From the NCBI GenBank assembly GCA_016839245.1, contig JAEOUN010000078.1, forward strand, positions 61,464-125,463: 64,000 nucleotides of DNA, read 5' to 3'. The translations under genes and the position numbers were made by a program. Under the pieces are notes generated by a model that did not search any database, was not told where the DNA came from, and saw only the letters and a program-made list of their open reading frames with translations. Every line of letters starts with the position of its first letter. Within the stretch, counting starts at the first letter, position 1. Shown here piece after piece: positions 17,216 through 26,164 of the stretch. Origin of the DNA: Candidatus Thorarchaeota archaeon. GTDB lineage: Archaea; Asgardarchaeota; Thorarchaeia; Thorarchaeales; Thorarchaeaceae.

Positions 17216-19336
17216 TCCAGACACACATGCACTATGACAAGCACTATGACAAGCACTATGACATACACAGGCACTATGACAGGCGCTGTGACAAGCACTA
17301 TGGCAAGCATCGTGTGATACACAAGCACTATGACAAGCGTCATGAGATACACATCGACTCGTTCCCTCGATAAGAGGTTTCAATGGTTGAGTAATTATCT
17401 TTCCAACATTATTGACAACACTGCCAATTGTTTTGGTAACATTTGCCATAATCTGACCGGTAGTTGTTGCCACATCTCCAACAACACGCCCGACACTAGA
17501 TACTGCATTTCCTGTAGCCTCTGAGAGCCCAACAAACCAGTCAGGAACTTGGGGTGGCGCAATACCAGGAGAAGGTCTTGTAAAAACCCTGTTAATCTCA
17601 GTATCATGATTAGGATGCATATAGAGCCAATACCAAGCCCAACTATCATGATATCGTCGATTGAAGTAATAGTCGACACGACCATCAAGCGTAGGATTAC
17701 TCTCCAAGTCATCCCAAGCACCATCGACCATTACATCATGATGCTTCTTTGTTGCTTCAAAATCTGCATCCCAGGCTTTCGTTTGTACTTTATCTGCGAT
17801 TTCATCCAACATCTCGTCAATCTTGCCAGGGTCTAATTCACCATCAATGATTGCATTAACAAACATCTCCTCATAATATGTCAATTCGTCAAACTGCAGA
17901 CCAGTTGCCGATAATTTCAGAGGATCTGTAGATAATACACGAACTGCTCCTTTCTTGACACAAGACATGAGAATCATTGAAACTAACTTCTGGCGTGTAG
18001 TATTAACGAAAAAGGCGGATTCTATGGGATCAAGATCAGCAACAGTTCCGGGAGTACCAAATGTCTGTATTGATATCTCAGGTGATTCGTATTGGTATGT
18101 TGTATCGTCAGCAGACCATTTGGCTCCATAGGATTTTGTAACTTTCTTATATCCAAAATACACGACACCAATAGCTATGAATCCGCAAATTCCAATGACC
18201 AATTGAGTTGGACTAATTAATGGCGGAATATATTCTTCTACATAGATGTCACAAGTAAAACTCACCCATTGTGACTCATTCAGATTCGATGCAGATATAA
18301 GAAATCCAATTGTCAAGACATCTGGTATATTGTCAGGAAGGAATGTGTAGACGACATACCAAACCTCACCGCCAGTCAATGAGCCGATGTAAGTTGAGAC
18401 CTCGCCGCTGACTAGAGTCAAATTTTCAGGAACACTCATCGTCACAGTAACGCCTTCAAGATCATCATCGCCCCAATTATAGACGGACAGTTGAAGGTCA
18501 AATGCAGTATTTGCTTTTACATTTACAAACGAAACCATAGTATAATCCAAAGCACCAGGTAATAGGTATGGTGCATAGATACTCCAATTTGTATAATGAA
18601 ATATACCAAACTTATCGTATGCATCAAGATTTGAATGAGACATACTTACTGTGAAATTACGTGGACTATAACCAGAGATGTAAGGATATGCGAGGAGATT
18701 TGTTTCATCAAAATCATAAAGAGATGAGTCACGCCAAAGTCCTTGATTTGTATCTTCAACGTACCCTGCAGCTGCTGCCCCCTCAGGAGTAACACCATTA
18801 CTTGATTCAATCCAAGCTGGATCCATCACTACAGGATAGATGACTTGCACAGATTCAAATTCAATGGGAATTTTCCACTCTACTGGAGCCCAGTTAAATA
18901 CGCCCAAATCACCATAAGTTTCAGATGTCGTTTTCTCAATCACACGATTTGTACTAAAATATCCGAACACAACTAAAACCTGTTCGCCATCAGGTGTTAT
19001 TGGAGCCCAGTCAAGACCATAGCCACCCGATTTAGTTGAAACAACCAAATTATACTGATTTCCGCCCCACTCAGCATAAGCACGATTGGGATCATAGATT
19101 GTACGCTCTTGAATCCCAAGAAGATCGAACCCACTTAGACCATCACTTGTAGCTGTGAAAGTCATGAAATATGTGACATTAATCCTACCATTTGGGAGTA
19201 CAACGACATCAATGTAAACGCTGTTTAAATCGGGATAGGATGCAGGAATAATATCAGCTGTATTTGCAGCTGCGTGTGGCAGCATGCTCATTAAGAGCAT
19301 GGCTGAGAGAATTATGATTCCAATCTGTAATCTCAA
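17204..19336 (-). CDS. DUF2207-like membrane protein with Cys/His repeat tail
   Basis: A 710-residue protein with a signal peptide (about residues 1-24), an outside beta-rich region starting LNSVYIDVVVLPNGRINVTY as in DUF2207-type proteins, and one transmembrane helix near residues 376-396 (LVIGICGFIAIGVVYFGY). A cytoplasmic helical region of about 300 residues follows. The last 50 residues are extraordinary: eleven cysteines and nine histidines in units of CHSA and CVSHDA, ending VSGGFR. A TTG start has GAGGGT just upstream. The tail may bind metal or be a substrate for the nearby radical SAM enzyme; both are inference. A 131-residue unknown gene lies just upstream on the same strand. Confidence 0.85.
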   Translation of the reverse strand: MRLQIGIIILSAMLLMSMLPHAAANTADIIPASYPDLNSVYIDVVVLPNGRINVTYFMTFTATSDGLSGFDLLGIQERTIYDPNRAYAEWGGNQYNLVVSTKSGGYGLDWAPITPDGEQVLVVFGYFSTNRVIEKTTSETYGDLGVFNWAPVEWKIPIEFESVQVIYPVVMDPAWIESSNGVTPEGAAAAGYVEDTNQGLWRDSSLYDFDETNLLAYPYISGYSPRNFTVSMSHSNLDAYDKFGIFHYTNWSIYAPYLLPGALDYTMVSFVNVKANTAFDLQLSVYNWGDDDLEGVTVTMSVPENLTLVSGEVSTYIGSLTGGEVWYVVYTFLPDNIPDVLTIGFLISASNLNESQWVSFTCDIYVEEYIPPLISPTQLVIGICGFIAIGVVYFGYKKVTKSYGAKWSADDTTYQYESPEISIQTFGTPGTVADLDPIESAFFVNTTRQKLVSMILMSCVKKGAVRVLSTDPLKLSATGLQFDELTYYEEMFVNAIIDGELDPGKIDEMLDEIADKVQTKAWDADFEATKKHHDVMVDGAWDDLESNPTLDGRVDYYFNRRYHDSWAWYWLYMHPNHDTEINRVFTRPSPGIAPPQVPDWFVGLSEATGNAVSSVGRVVGDVATTTGQIMANVTKTIGSVVNNVGKIITQPLKPLIEGTSRCVSHDACHSACVSHDACHSACHSACHSACVCHSACHSACHSACVSGGFR
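17207..17353 (-). repeat. 12-bp tandem repeat encoding CHSA units
   Basis: The 3' end of the membrane-protein gene is made of near-identical 12-bp units (plus strand AGCACTATGACA), some broken by 6-bp changes, encoding Cys-His-Ser-Ala. There are nine full spacings of Cys-x3-Cys or Cys-x5-Cys and one Cys-Val-Cys. Such DNA can gain or lose units by slippage, always in frame. Confidence 0.9.
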
Positions 19337-19391
19337 TCTTTACCCTCACAGTGTCTCTGAATGCTATGATATCTTAATCTCAAATCCTAAT

Positions 19392-19787
19392 TCATTCTTC
19401 CTTTCGCGCTCGGATGACCTCAGCCTGAGCCATTGTTAGGTTTGAGAGATCAGCCTTTGCTGAAGCCCAAATATCGAGATCTGGGAACTCCTGAATCATG
19501 CCACCCCAGACAAGGTGATACACTCGTTTCAGTATTACATTAGGGTCTCCAGATTCTCCAACATATTCAAAGAAACACTTGATTAGAGCTGGAGTCTGTT
19601 CGGAAACATTTTCGGGTATCTCAGTTCCAAAACCTGCAAATTCAACACCTAATTCCCGGAATACATCCATTCGTTCACGAATGCCAGCCGCAATAACGGG
19701 AAGGTCCATATCATAAGCGCTGAAATGCATAATCAGTTTCTTCTTGCTGATTTTTCCATAAGGTAAGACAATCTCATTCGTGCTCAT
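19392..19787 (-). CDS. hypothetical protein next to Cys-tail protein
   Basis: A 131-residue soluble protein, no family recognised. The ATG at 19787 (MSTNEIVLPYG) has GGAG eight bases upstream. It has an early beta segment and then long helices; one central cysteine (IKCFFEYVGE). It lies 55 bp upstream of the Cys-tail gene on the same strand and 124 bp from the divergent radical SAM gene, so it may be a third part of the same system. No RRE-like or leader-peptide character was evident. Confidence 0.65.
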   Translation of the reverse strand: MSTNEIVLPYGKISKKKLIMHFSAYDMDLPVIAAGIRERMDVFRELGVEFAGFGTEIPENVSEQTPALIKCFFEYVGESGDPNVILKRVYHLVWGGMIQEFPDLDIWASAKADLSNLTMAQAEVIRARKEE

Positions 19788-19911
19788 CGTAAACACTCCA
19801 CGACAATGCTGTTTGTATGATTACTGAGACACACTTAAGCCTTTCAGATTTTCAACCGTCATTCCTGTGCTATCCTAATGCTTAAGATGCATTCCTGGCA
19901 ATTCTATAATA

Positions 19912-21342
19912 ATGACATCCTCTAATTTCATCAATCATTATGACTATACAATAGAAGACCTTTCCTGGGTGCCTTCTTTCATAGAAGATGTCAAAGATTA
20001 TTTCTTTCCCAGACCACAGGATAATCTCCTGATTCTCAGACCGAATAAAGTAATGCATCTTAATGAAACGGCAATGAAAATGCTGCAGCTACTCTTTGAG
20101 GGAAAAGACATCAATTCCATTGTGGAAATATTTGTGAATGCAGGGGCTGATAAACAAGTAGTGTTGAATGACCTTGCAGCTTTCGTTGATGATCTAAGAA
20201 ATATGGTGTCGGGTAACCAAAATATCTATACTTACAAAACCGCGAAAATCGTACCATTCGGTACCGGGGAGATAAAGTATCCAGTACTCAGCGAAATTGC
20301 TCTTACATATCGATGCAATAATGCTTGCAGATTCTGCTATGCATTCTCACCCTATCGAGAGTCTGGAGAAATGACCACAGATGAAGTCAAGAGAATCATA
20401 GACATAATTGTCGATGATGCCAAGGTTCCGAGTCTGTCGTTCACTGGAGGTGAGCCTACTCTTCGAGAGGATCTATTTGAGCTCATCGCATATGGTCGTC
20501 AGAAAGGCCTACGAATGAATCTCATTACAAATGGTCGACGCTGCAGTAGTAAAGAATTTGTTCAGAATCTTGTTAAAGCAGGTCTAAATAGCGCTCAGGT
20601 GTCAATAGAGGGACCCGACAGCGAAACACATGATTACATTGTTGGAGTGCCGGGTGCATTTGAACAGACAGTACAAGGAGTAAAGAATCTCAGAGAAACT
20701 GATATCTATACACACTGCAACACAACCATTTGTAGACCTAATCTTGAAAAACTGGAGGCCTTGGTGGATTTTCATGCAGATGAATTGAATCTATCATACT
20801 TCAGTATGAACATGGTAATCTACACAGGAAGTGCGGCGAAACTACGTGAGGAGTTACAAATCAAATATTCAGAAATCAAAGATGTTGTAAGACAAGTTAA
20901 GAAGAGAGCCAATAAGAAAGGTATTCAGTTTGTATGGTATGCTCCAACACCAGTCTGCCTCTTCAATCCAATTGCACATGGACTAGGAGCAAAAAGCTGC
21001 GCTTGTTGTGATGGCTTACTCTCGGTGGATGCAGAAGGAGGATTACTACCATGCTCAAGTTTTAGCGAGCCTGTAGGGAATCTTTTGAAGGACGGTTTTG
21101 AGAAGGTCTGGTACAATAGAGCAAGCCAGTTCTGGAGATCCAAGGATTTTGCTCCAGAGGGCTGTAAGAAATGTGATAAATTTGGTTATTGCTATGGAGC
21201 ATGTCCGTTGTATTGGGATGTCCACGGATTTGATGAAATCAAAGAATTCTGGCCTCAGAGTAGTCGTGTTAAGGAGAAGATTGATGAAATTAGATTGAAT
21301 CTTCGAAGACGGATACGAGGAGACCAGCATGGGATAACCTGA
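19912..21342 (+). CDS. PqqD-fused radical SAM/SPASM peptide-modifying enzyme
   Basis: A 476-residue radical SAM enzyme. Residues about 36-100 form a PqqD/RRE-like domain (ILRPNKVMHLNETAMKML), the peptide-recognition module of RiPP systems. The radical SAM cluster motif is C135-NNA-C139-RF-C142, followed by the SAM-contacting TGGEPTLREDL. The C-terminal third is a SPASM domain with many cysteines (SCACCDG, LPCSSF, CKKCDKFGYCYGAC) for auxiliary Fe-S clusters. The architecture is as in PqqE, thioether-forming and related enzymes, so the likely substrate is a ribosomal peptide or protein tail. No small precursor gene is adjacent; the Cys-repeat tail protein 575 bp away is the best candidate. Confidence 0.9.
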   Translation: MTSSNFINHYDYTIEDLSWVPSFIEDVKDYFFPRPQDNLLILRPNKVMHLNETAMKMLQLLFEGKDINSIVEIFVNAGADKQVVLNDLAAFVDDLRNMVSGNQNIYTYKTAKIVPFGTGEIKYPVLSEIALTYRCNNACRFCYAFSPYRESGEMTTDEVKRIIDIIVDDAKVPSLSFTGGEPTLREDLFELIAYGRQKGLRMNLITNGRRCSSKEFVQNLVKAGLNSAQVSIEGPDSETHDYIVGVPGAFEQTVQGVKNLRETDIYTHCNTTICRPNLEKLEALVDFHADELNLSYFSMNMVIYTGSAAKLREELQIKYSEIKDVVRQVKKRANKKGIQFVWYAPTPVCLFNPIAHGLGAKSCACCDGLLSVDAEGGLLPCSSFSEPVGNLLKDGFEKVWYNRASQFWRSKDFAPEGCKKCDKFGYCYGACPLYWDVHGFDEIKEFWPQSSRVKEKIDEIRLNLRRRIRGDQHGIT

Positions 21343-21352
21343 AACGAGTCAT

Positions 21353-21847
21353 TCACCGCGGTATTCCATAATATGTCCACATACTCACTGGGGCTCCAGC
21401 AAGTTTGAGATACATCCATAACTGCATTTTATGCATAGCAAGATGTGTTGTCATCTCAGGGAGATAATGAGCCCAGTTCTTTTTTGGGCCTTCTTCATAG
21501 AATGCTTTGAGTTTCTTTTCTAAAATCTCGTCATCTGATAAACTCTCGAAGTATTTCTTGACAGTTTTCATACCTTCGTCAAAGACAGTCAACAAGCCAG
21601 GGATGTCTGAACGATGCAATTTCTTCTCCCACTCCTGAACTTCGTCAAATGATTTGAACTCATTTGAAAAGAACTTGAGATCAATCACTGGAATCTGTGC
21701 AAGATGATTTGCCAAATCAATTAGAGACCTCATCCCCTCAAGAGGAGAATATGTAAGATCAACATCCTTTATAGCCGCAAGAACAAAACGAGCTTGAAGA
21801 CTCTCTTTCTCAAACATCTCAACAAGTATCTGTGATAGCTTTACCAT
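21353..21847 (-). CDS. DinB-like four-helix protein
   Basis: A 164-residue helical protein of the DinB/YfiT type: LIDLANHLAQIP in helix 2 and a C-terminal TTHLAMHKMQLWMYLKLAG place histidines as in the DinB metal site. DinB-fold proteins often are thiol-dependent transferases or of unknown function. The ATG at 21847 is preferred over a TTG at 21856. It converges on the radical SAM gene with 10 bp between stops; a functional link is not shown. Confidence 0.75.
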   Translation of the reverse strand: MVKLSQILVEMFEKESLQARFVLAAIKDVDLTYSPLEGMRSLIDLANHLAQIPVIDLKFFSNEFKSFDEVQEWEKKLHRSDIPGLLTVFDEGMKTVKKYFESLSDDEILEKKLKAFYEEGPKKNWAHYLPEMTTHLAMHKMQLWMYLKLAGAPVSMWTYYGIPR

Positions 21848-21947
21848 CTTAATCAACCCACAATGAAATATGCAGTATCAAAAGAATTTTACTCACTAAG
21901 CACGAGTGTTTTTGTAGCAGAATGTAACATGAGTGATGGGGCTTTCG

Positions 21948-23102
21948 ATGCACTGCAAACACATTTCAGATCTTTTGACACCAAGTCTTCTGATTGATAA
22001 AAAACGTCTATTGTCAAATATTCAAAGTATGGCTCAAAAAGCAGAGGATAATGGAGTGACATTACGTCCGCACATCAAGACACACAAATGTATCGATATT
22101 GCAGAACTTCAGCGGAAGTACGGGTCAACAGGTCTGACAGTATCAACTCTTGATGAAGCTGCAATCTTTGCAGACGCAGGTTTTAACGATATTACATATG
22201 CAGTCCCGATAACATCTAACAATATCAATGCAGCCTTGATGATTCTTGACCAAGCAGAATTGAAACTCCTCGTTGATAGTCAGGATACAATTAAGATACT
22301 TGATGAAAGATGCAAGGAATTTGGAGCAACTGTAGATGCCCTTCTCAAAGTAGACTGTGGATATCACAGATGTGGTGTCAATCCCGAGAACTATACCTCC
22401 ATTAAACTTGTTCAAAAAATAGTAAATAGCAGTCACCTTAGATTCAAAGGAATTTTGACTCATGCAGGACATTCATATGGAGCCCAAGATGTTGCCCAAT
22501 TAAAAGAGATTGCCAAGATAGAACAACAGGTAATGGTGAATTTTGCTCATAGACTAAAGATGGAAGATAAAAACCTCAAGCCTGAAGTTGTGAGTATTGG
22601 TTCAACACCGACAATATCGTTGACCGAGAGAATCATGGATGGGATTACAGAGATTCGACCAGGTAATTATGTATTCTATGATTATTCGCAGCTTAACCTT
22701 GGGTCATGTGGACCAAGAGATTGTGCACTTACAGTACTGGCAAGTATTATTGGAATATATGAAGATCATCTAGTAATTGATGCTGGAGCTACTGCATTGT
22801 CTAAGGACCTCGGACCATCTGAGAAATTGTCTGTCAAGCAATTTGGTAAAATCTACTCAGATTATGAAACGGACTCGTTCGAAACATCATTATTGATTGA
22901 ATCACTATCTCAGGAACATGGTAAGGTCAAATTCATAGATCAGTCAAGTACATCTATGGCTATCAACTCAACACTAAGAATCCTACCAAATCATGCATGC
23001 CTTACTGCAAACCTTCATGATTACTACTACATTCTTGAAGGTTCAGAGATTGTTGAGAGATGGCAGATACACCGACGACGACCAATTACTTCAACTTGTT
23101 AG
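21948..23102 (+). CDS. D-threonine aldolase/D-serine dehydratase-like PLP enzyme
   Basis: A 384-residue fold-III PLP enzyme with an alanine-racemase-type barrel and a D-serine dehydratase-like C-terminal domain. The PLP lysine lies in RPHIKTHKC near the N-terminus, DCGYHRCGV and GITEIRPGNYVFYD follow. The C-terminal PNHACLTANLHD supplies the HxC pair that binds a metal in D-threonine aldolases and DSD1-type enzymes. The substrate is probably a D-3-hydroxy amino acid. The ATG at 21948 follows GGGG. It overlaps the convergent gene by 17 bp. Confidence 0.9.
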   Translation: MHCKHISDLLTPSLLIDKKRLLSNIQSMAQKAEDNGVTLRPHIKTHKCIDIAELQRKYGSTGLTVSTLDEAAIFADAGFNDITYAVPITSNNINAALMILDQAELKLLVDSQDTIKILDERCKEFGATVDALLKVDCGYHRCGVNPENYTSIKLVQKIVNSSHLRFKGILTHAGHSYGAQDVAQLKEIAKIEQQVMVNFAHRLKMEDKNLKPEVVSIGSTPTISLTERIMDGITEIRPGNYVFYDYSQLNLGSCGPRDCALTVLASIIGIYEDHLVIDAGATALSKDLGPSEKLSVKQFGKIYSDYETDSFETSLLIESLSQEHGKVKFIDQSSTSMAINSTLRILPNHACLTANLHDYYYILEGSEIVERWQIHRRRPITSTC

Positions 23103-23799
23103 TGATGAGATGACCACAATAAGGACATGTTTCTTCTTCACCAGGAAGGACAGGTTCCTCAAGTTTGCCGCTACAGTTGGGACAATCTGTCACAGCTTTG
23201 GCAAGTTGTGCGACAGCTTCTTGAGTATATATCACTCGTGAGTTTTTATCAATTGTACCGCGAAATCTGCCTTTCTTTGAGAGTTTTTCCACAGCTTCAA
23301 CTATTTGATTGTCTGTCGAGTTTGTCACTTTTGCTATTTGATCAAAGGTCATGCGTCTTTGAGCGTGTAACAGATGAAGTAGACTCTCTTCGAGTGTAAC
23401 TGCACTTGGACTAACAATTTCAGATGTTCGTCGATCAAGATAGACTAGGGGCAGTCTTCTTAGTGACAGTTTCTCTGCAGCATCAACAATTGTTTCTTGA
23501 TCAGTTCCTAATTCTCGTGCAGCTGCAGCTACTCCAATTCTACCTTCTTTTTGCACTAGCGTAATTAAATCTCCAGACACATCGCCAACTTTTGCCTCAT
23601 GTGTTCCCTTTACAATCAACCAGAAACCTATAATGAGTTCAGGAAGAGAAAATAATCCCCAAGTCACGATAAAAGATGAAACTAATGTGAAAAACTCCTG
23701 TTCTCCAACAGCGAGTGTCGCTTGGTATACAATTAGAGTCATTGCAAGTGAAATTATCACAAAAATGATACCCAAAAGCTGCGAAAGTCTCGGATTCAC
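23086..23799 (-). CDS. membrane protein with winged-helix repeats and zinc ribbon
   Basis: A 237-residue protein starting at GTG with GGAGAG upstream. Two transmembrane helices lie in the first 65 residues (LLGIIFVIISLAMTLIVYQ and LPELIIGFWLIVKG). Then two winged-helix-like segments (DLITLVQKEGRIGVAAAARE; LLHLLHAQRRMTFDQIAKV) and a C-terminal zinc ribbon (CPNCSGK...CPYCGHL) follow. It looks like a membrane-tethered regulator or sensor; the function is unknown. Confidence 0.75.
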   Translation of the reverse strand: MNPRLSQLLGIIFVIISLAMTLIVYQATLAVGEQEFFTLVSSFIVTWGLFSLPELIIGFWLIVKGTHEAKVGDVSGDLITLVQKEGRIGVAAAARELGTDQETIVDAAEKLSLRRLPLVYLDRRTSEIVSPSAVTLEESLLHLLHAQRRMTFDQIAKVTNSTDNQIVEAVEKLSKKGRFRGTIDKNSRVIYTQEAVAQLAKAVTDCPNCSGKLEEPVLPGEEETCPYCGHLITNKLK

Positions 23800-24017
23800 A
23801 AATACTCTCTCCTATATAATTCATAAATCTTATTCCAATTATACGTTTTGCCTTGCGCTAATGCCCTAAATTGGCATTTTCCGCCAGATTTAAAGAATTT
23901 AGGCAAAAATCTTCAATGGAAAAGGGTCAATCCGCCAGAGGGGCTTTACAACAGAATCTTTAATATAGACAGAATCACACAAATCGAAGTACTGACCCTG
24001 AAGGACGTGTATGTCAT

Positions 24018-24434
24018 TTGGTGATCGACAAAGAAGGAGCGACAAGTGCCATTATCTTGCGGTTAACCGCGGGGAAGCCTGTGGAATTTCCGGCTGAATT
24101 TGTAAGTGATATCGGGGAGAAAGCAGCACTAACTGTGTTGCATCACAAGGATAAAGTTGTAAAACTTTTCCCTGTTGCTAGTGAGGACATTTACCTCCTA
24201 AGGATTGAAATCAGTGATCTGTCACGTAATTTCCTGAAGCAATTGAACTTCGCGTTCAACGATGCTAAATTGAGTGATATCATATTCACTACAGGAGTAT
24301 GTCTACGAGGTGAGCGCTGTTATTACGAGTGCTACTTCATCCCAGATCAACTGGTTGTTACCCTAAATGAGCTCGAAGAGAGCCTAAAGAAGATACCCGG
24401 AGTATCCAGAGTAGTCCTGCGAAAGGTGGCTTGA
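24018..24434 (+). CDS. hypothetical protein, possible ACT/regulatory fold
   Basis: A 138-residue protein with a TTG or GTG start (24018 or 24021). It is beta/alpha with the C-terminal segment LNELEESLKKIPGVSRVVLR, which has the look of an ACT-like or ferredoxin-like regulatory domain. One cysteine pair (GVCLRGERCYYECY) is present. TATA-like CTTTAATATAG lies near 23958-23968. It is followed by a hairpin terminator. Confidence 0.6.
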   Translation: MVIDKEGATSAIILRLTAGKPVEFPAEFVSDIGEKAALTVLHHKDKVVKLFPVASEDIYLLRIEISDLSRNFLKQLNFAFNDAKLSDIIFTTGVCLRGERCYYECYFIPDQLVVTLNELEESLKKIPGVSRVVLRKVA

Positions 24435-24672
24435 ACACAGGCATCCTAAATCAAATTAGGCGCTGTGGACCATAGGTCGAATCCAAGCAACCGTCCGCAA
24501 CAAACCGTTATATGAGAGCCTCAGTGACCTGAGGCTCGCTTTGTCTTTTTCAAACTCTATTGGTTAGCAGATTTCATACGTTTTTTTTCAACCTTTTTCT
24601 CTCCTCAAGATGAAACTTAATATTTGAATTGCAAAGAGCTGAATTATCATCTTAGCTAAAGGAGAGGTGGAC
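24435..24672. other. non-coding stretch with terminator, possible RNA
   Basis: No supported ORF. The first 80 bases contain a G/C-richer piece (GGCGCTGTGGACCATAGG) that contrasts with the AT-rich surroundings, then a hairpin terminator at 24516-24537. It may be only a 3' UTR. No tRNA fold could be built. Confidence 0.35.
24516..24550 (+). terminator. hairpin terminator
   Basis: A perfect 9-bp stem (GAGCCTCAG/CTGAGGCTC) with a TGAC tetraloop at 24516-24537 is followed by GCTTTGTCTTTTT. It lies 82 bp after the preceding stop. Confidence 0.8.
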
Positions 24673-25227
24673 ATGCTCGATCTTAGTGGAGGAAAACCAG
24701 AGAAAGGACTTCCAGTCTGGAGGCTAAATCAAGTCATGACAATCATTCAAGAAAGAATAGATGGAGTCATAGAGAGAGAAGACAGAGAGATACCGATGGT
24801 CTGGAGTGTTATGCACATGCATACCTCAGCTCAACTGGCAAAGCTACTAGCATTGAAAAGAGGGCTTGATCCAGAACTTGCAGGACTTGTCTGTGCTTTT
24901 CATGATATCTATACCCTTCTAACTGGAAAGCGTAAAGAACATGGGACAAGAGGAGCTTCTTATGTAAGAGAGATTGCCAGCGAATACAATACTCGCTGGG
25001 GTAGTGACATAGGTTCAATCAAGAGAGACGAGATCGAGTTGATAGTGCAAGCAATAGCGCGGCATAGCGATAAAACAAAGATTCATGATGAACCATACAC
25101 TGAACTTCTCAAAGATATCGATAGTCTTGATCCATTCTTCCATGGACTAGAACCTCTAAAAATGAATGGTAGACTGGACAGGGTTATTTCATCGCTTGAT
25201 GAATTAGGTTTCAATAATCTACTATGA
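24673..25227 (+). CDS. HD-domain protein
   Basis: A 184-residue protein of the HD phosphohydrolase superfamily. The metal-site pattern is visible: MHMHTSAQLAKLLALK, then CAFHDIYTLLTG (the HD pair), EHGTRGASYV, and a later DIDSLDPFFHG aspartate. HD proteins hydrolyse phosphate esters such as nucleotides; the substrate is unknown. The ATG at 24673 follows GGAGAGGTGG; a GTG at 24667 is in frame. Confidence 0.82.
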   Translation: MLDLSGGKPEKGLPVWRLNQVMTIIQERIDGVIEREDREIPMVWSVMHMHTSAQLAKLLALKRGLDPELAGLVCAFHDIYTLLTGKRKEHGTRGASYVREIASEYNTRWGSDIGSIKRDEIELIVQAIARHSDKTKIHDEPYTELLKDIDSLDPFFHGLEPLKMNGRLDRVISSLDELGFNNLL

Positions 25228-25327
25228 TAATTCTTATTTCATTTTTAATTAAGGTTCGTTGAATTTTGCACCTATGCGACCTCTAAAAATGTGGGTCAGA
25301 AGTCGTATAGAAGTACGACTTCTTTAC

Positions 25328-26164
25328 CTAGAGTAATTCCAAACCCTCATTTCGCAGTTCCTGATAATTTCGTAGATTATCTGGAACGTAAGCATCTAAG
25401 AAGACTTGAAGAATATGGTCAGGGTCTCGTTCAATTCCATAACTCTCGAAAGCATTCAAGACATTGCGAATATCACGCTTTAAGACCAGCTCTATCTTAT
25501 TCATGTCACTCCATTTGTTAACAGCTTCAGTCTGGGGAACATCGATTATCCATGGTCGATCATCCCACCACAGAATATTGTACGCACTCAAATCCCCATG
25601 AGCATAATGCGCATCTCGATACATATGCAAGTATTGGTCAAGAATTTCATCTAATACTACTTCAGGTTTCTCCAGATCAACTTCTCGGAGTTGTGGTGCA
25701 GGCGTATCACCATCACCAATGAATCGCATAGTGAGATAGTTTGCAACACGAGAGATTGGTGTAGGAACCCTTACTCCTGCTTTAAAGCAGCTCTGAAGAA
25801 TATCAAATTCCTTCACTGCAATATCCTCAAGTAGTCCAAGAATCCAACGTGTCTTCTTTCCGCTTGATTCACGAATGTGACCCTTCGTCATTGAGAGTTT
25901 ATGAGGTGTTGCCCATAAGCGATAAGCCTTCAGAATGATTGAATGGTTGTTCCATTTTGCTAGAAAAATTGTCGCTTCTTTTCCTGCACTAATTGGATAG
26001 AGGACATCAGTAGCAAGATTCATTGTAATTGCATCTTTTTTAATATCCTCAAAAGTTGGCTCTCCAATCACTGCCTTCCCACTAGTTCCACCTCTGAGCT
26101 CATCGCGCTTCTGGTCTATTGTAGTTCCCTTTGAAAGAGGATTGAATTTATCGACTCTACTCAA
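25328..26164 (-). CDS. RIO1-type protein kinase, second of tandem pair
   Basis: A protein of about 278 residues in the RIO family of atypical serine kinases/ATPases that act in small ribosomal subunit maturation. It shows the RIO nucleotide loop (AGKEATIFLA), the lysine strand (IILKAYRLW), the catalytic loop HGDLSAYNILWW and the metal-binding IIDVPQ. A TTG at 26164 has GGAGG nine bases upstream and overlaps the previous stop by 8 bp; an ATG at 26173 is too close to that site. It is clearly a paralogue of the upstream kinase. Confidence 0.88.
   Translation of the reverse strand: MSRVDKFNPLSKGTTIDQKRDELRGGTSGKAVIGEPTFEDIKKDAITMNLATDVLYPISAGKEATIFLAKWNNHSIILKAYRLWATPHKLSMTKGHIRESSGKKTRWILGLLEDIAVKEFDILQSCFKAGVRVPTPISRVANYLTMRFIGDGDTPAPQLREVDLEKPEVVLDEILDQYLHMYRDAHYAHGDLSAYNILWWDDRPWIIDVPQTEAVNKWSDMNKIELVLKRDIRNVLNAFESYGIERDPDHILQVFLDAYVPDNLRNYQELRNEGLELL

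Noticed and set aside
17207..17353. CRISPR-like array of short repeats
   Set aside because: Units are 12 bp, have no spacers and are in frame at the end of a long gene.
19788..19911. Small precursor peptide gene for the radical SAM enzyme
   Set aside because: No short Cys-containing frame with a start and ribosome-binding site was found in the gap.
24440..24480. tRNA gene suggested by a T-arm-like GGTCGAATCC
   Set aside because: One base is missing from the T loop and no acceptor, D or anticodon arm could be paired.
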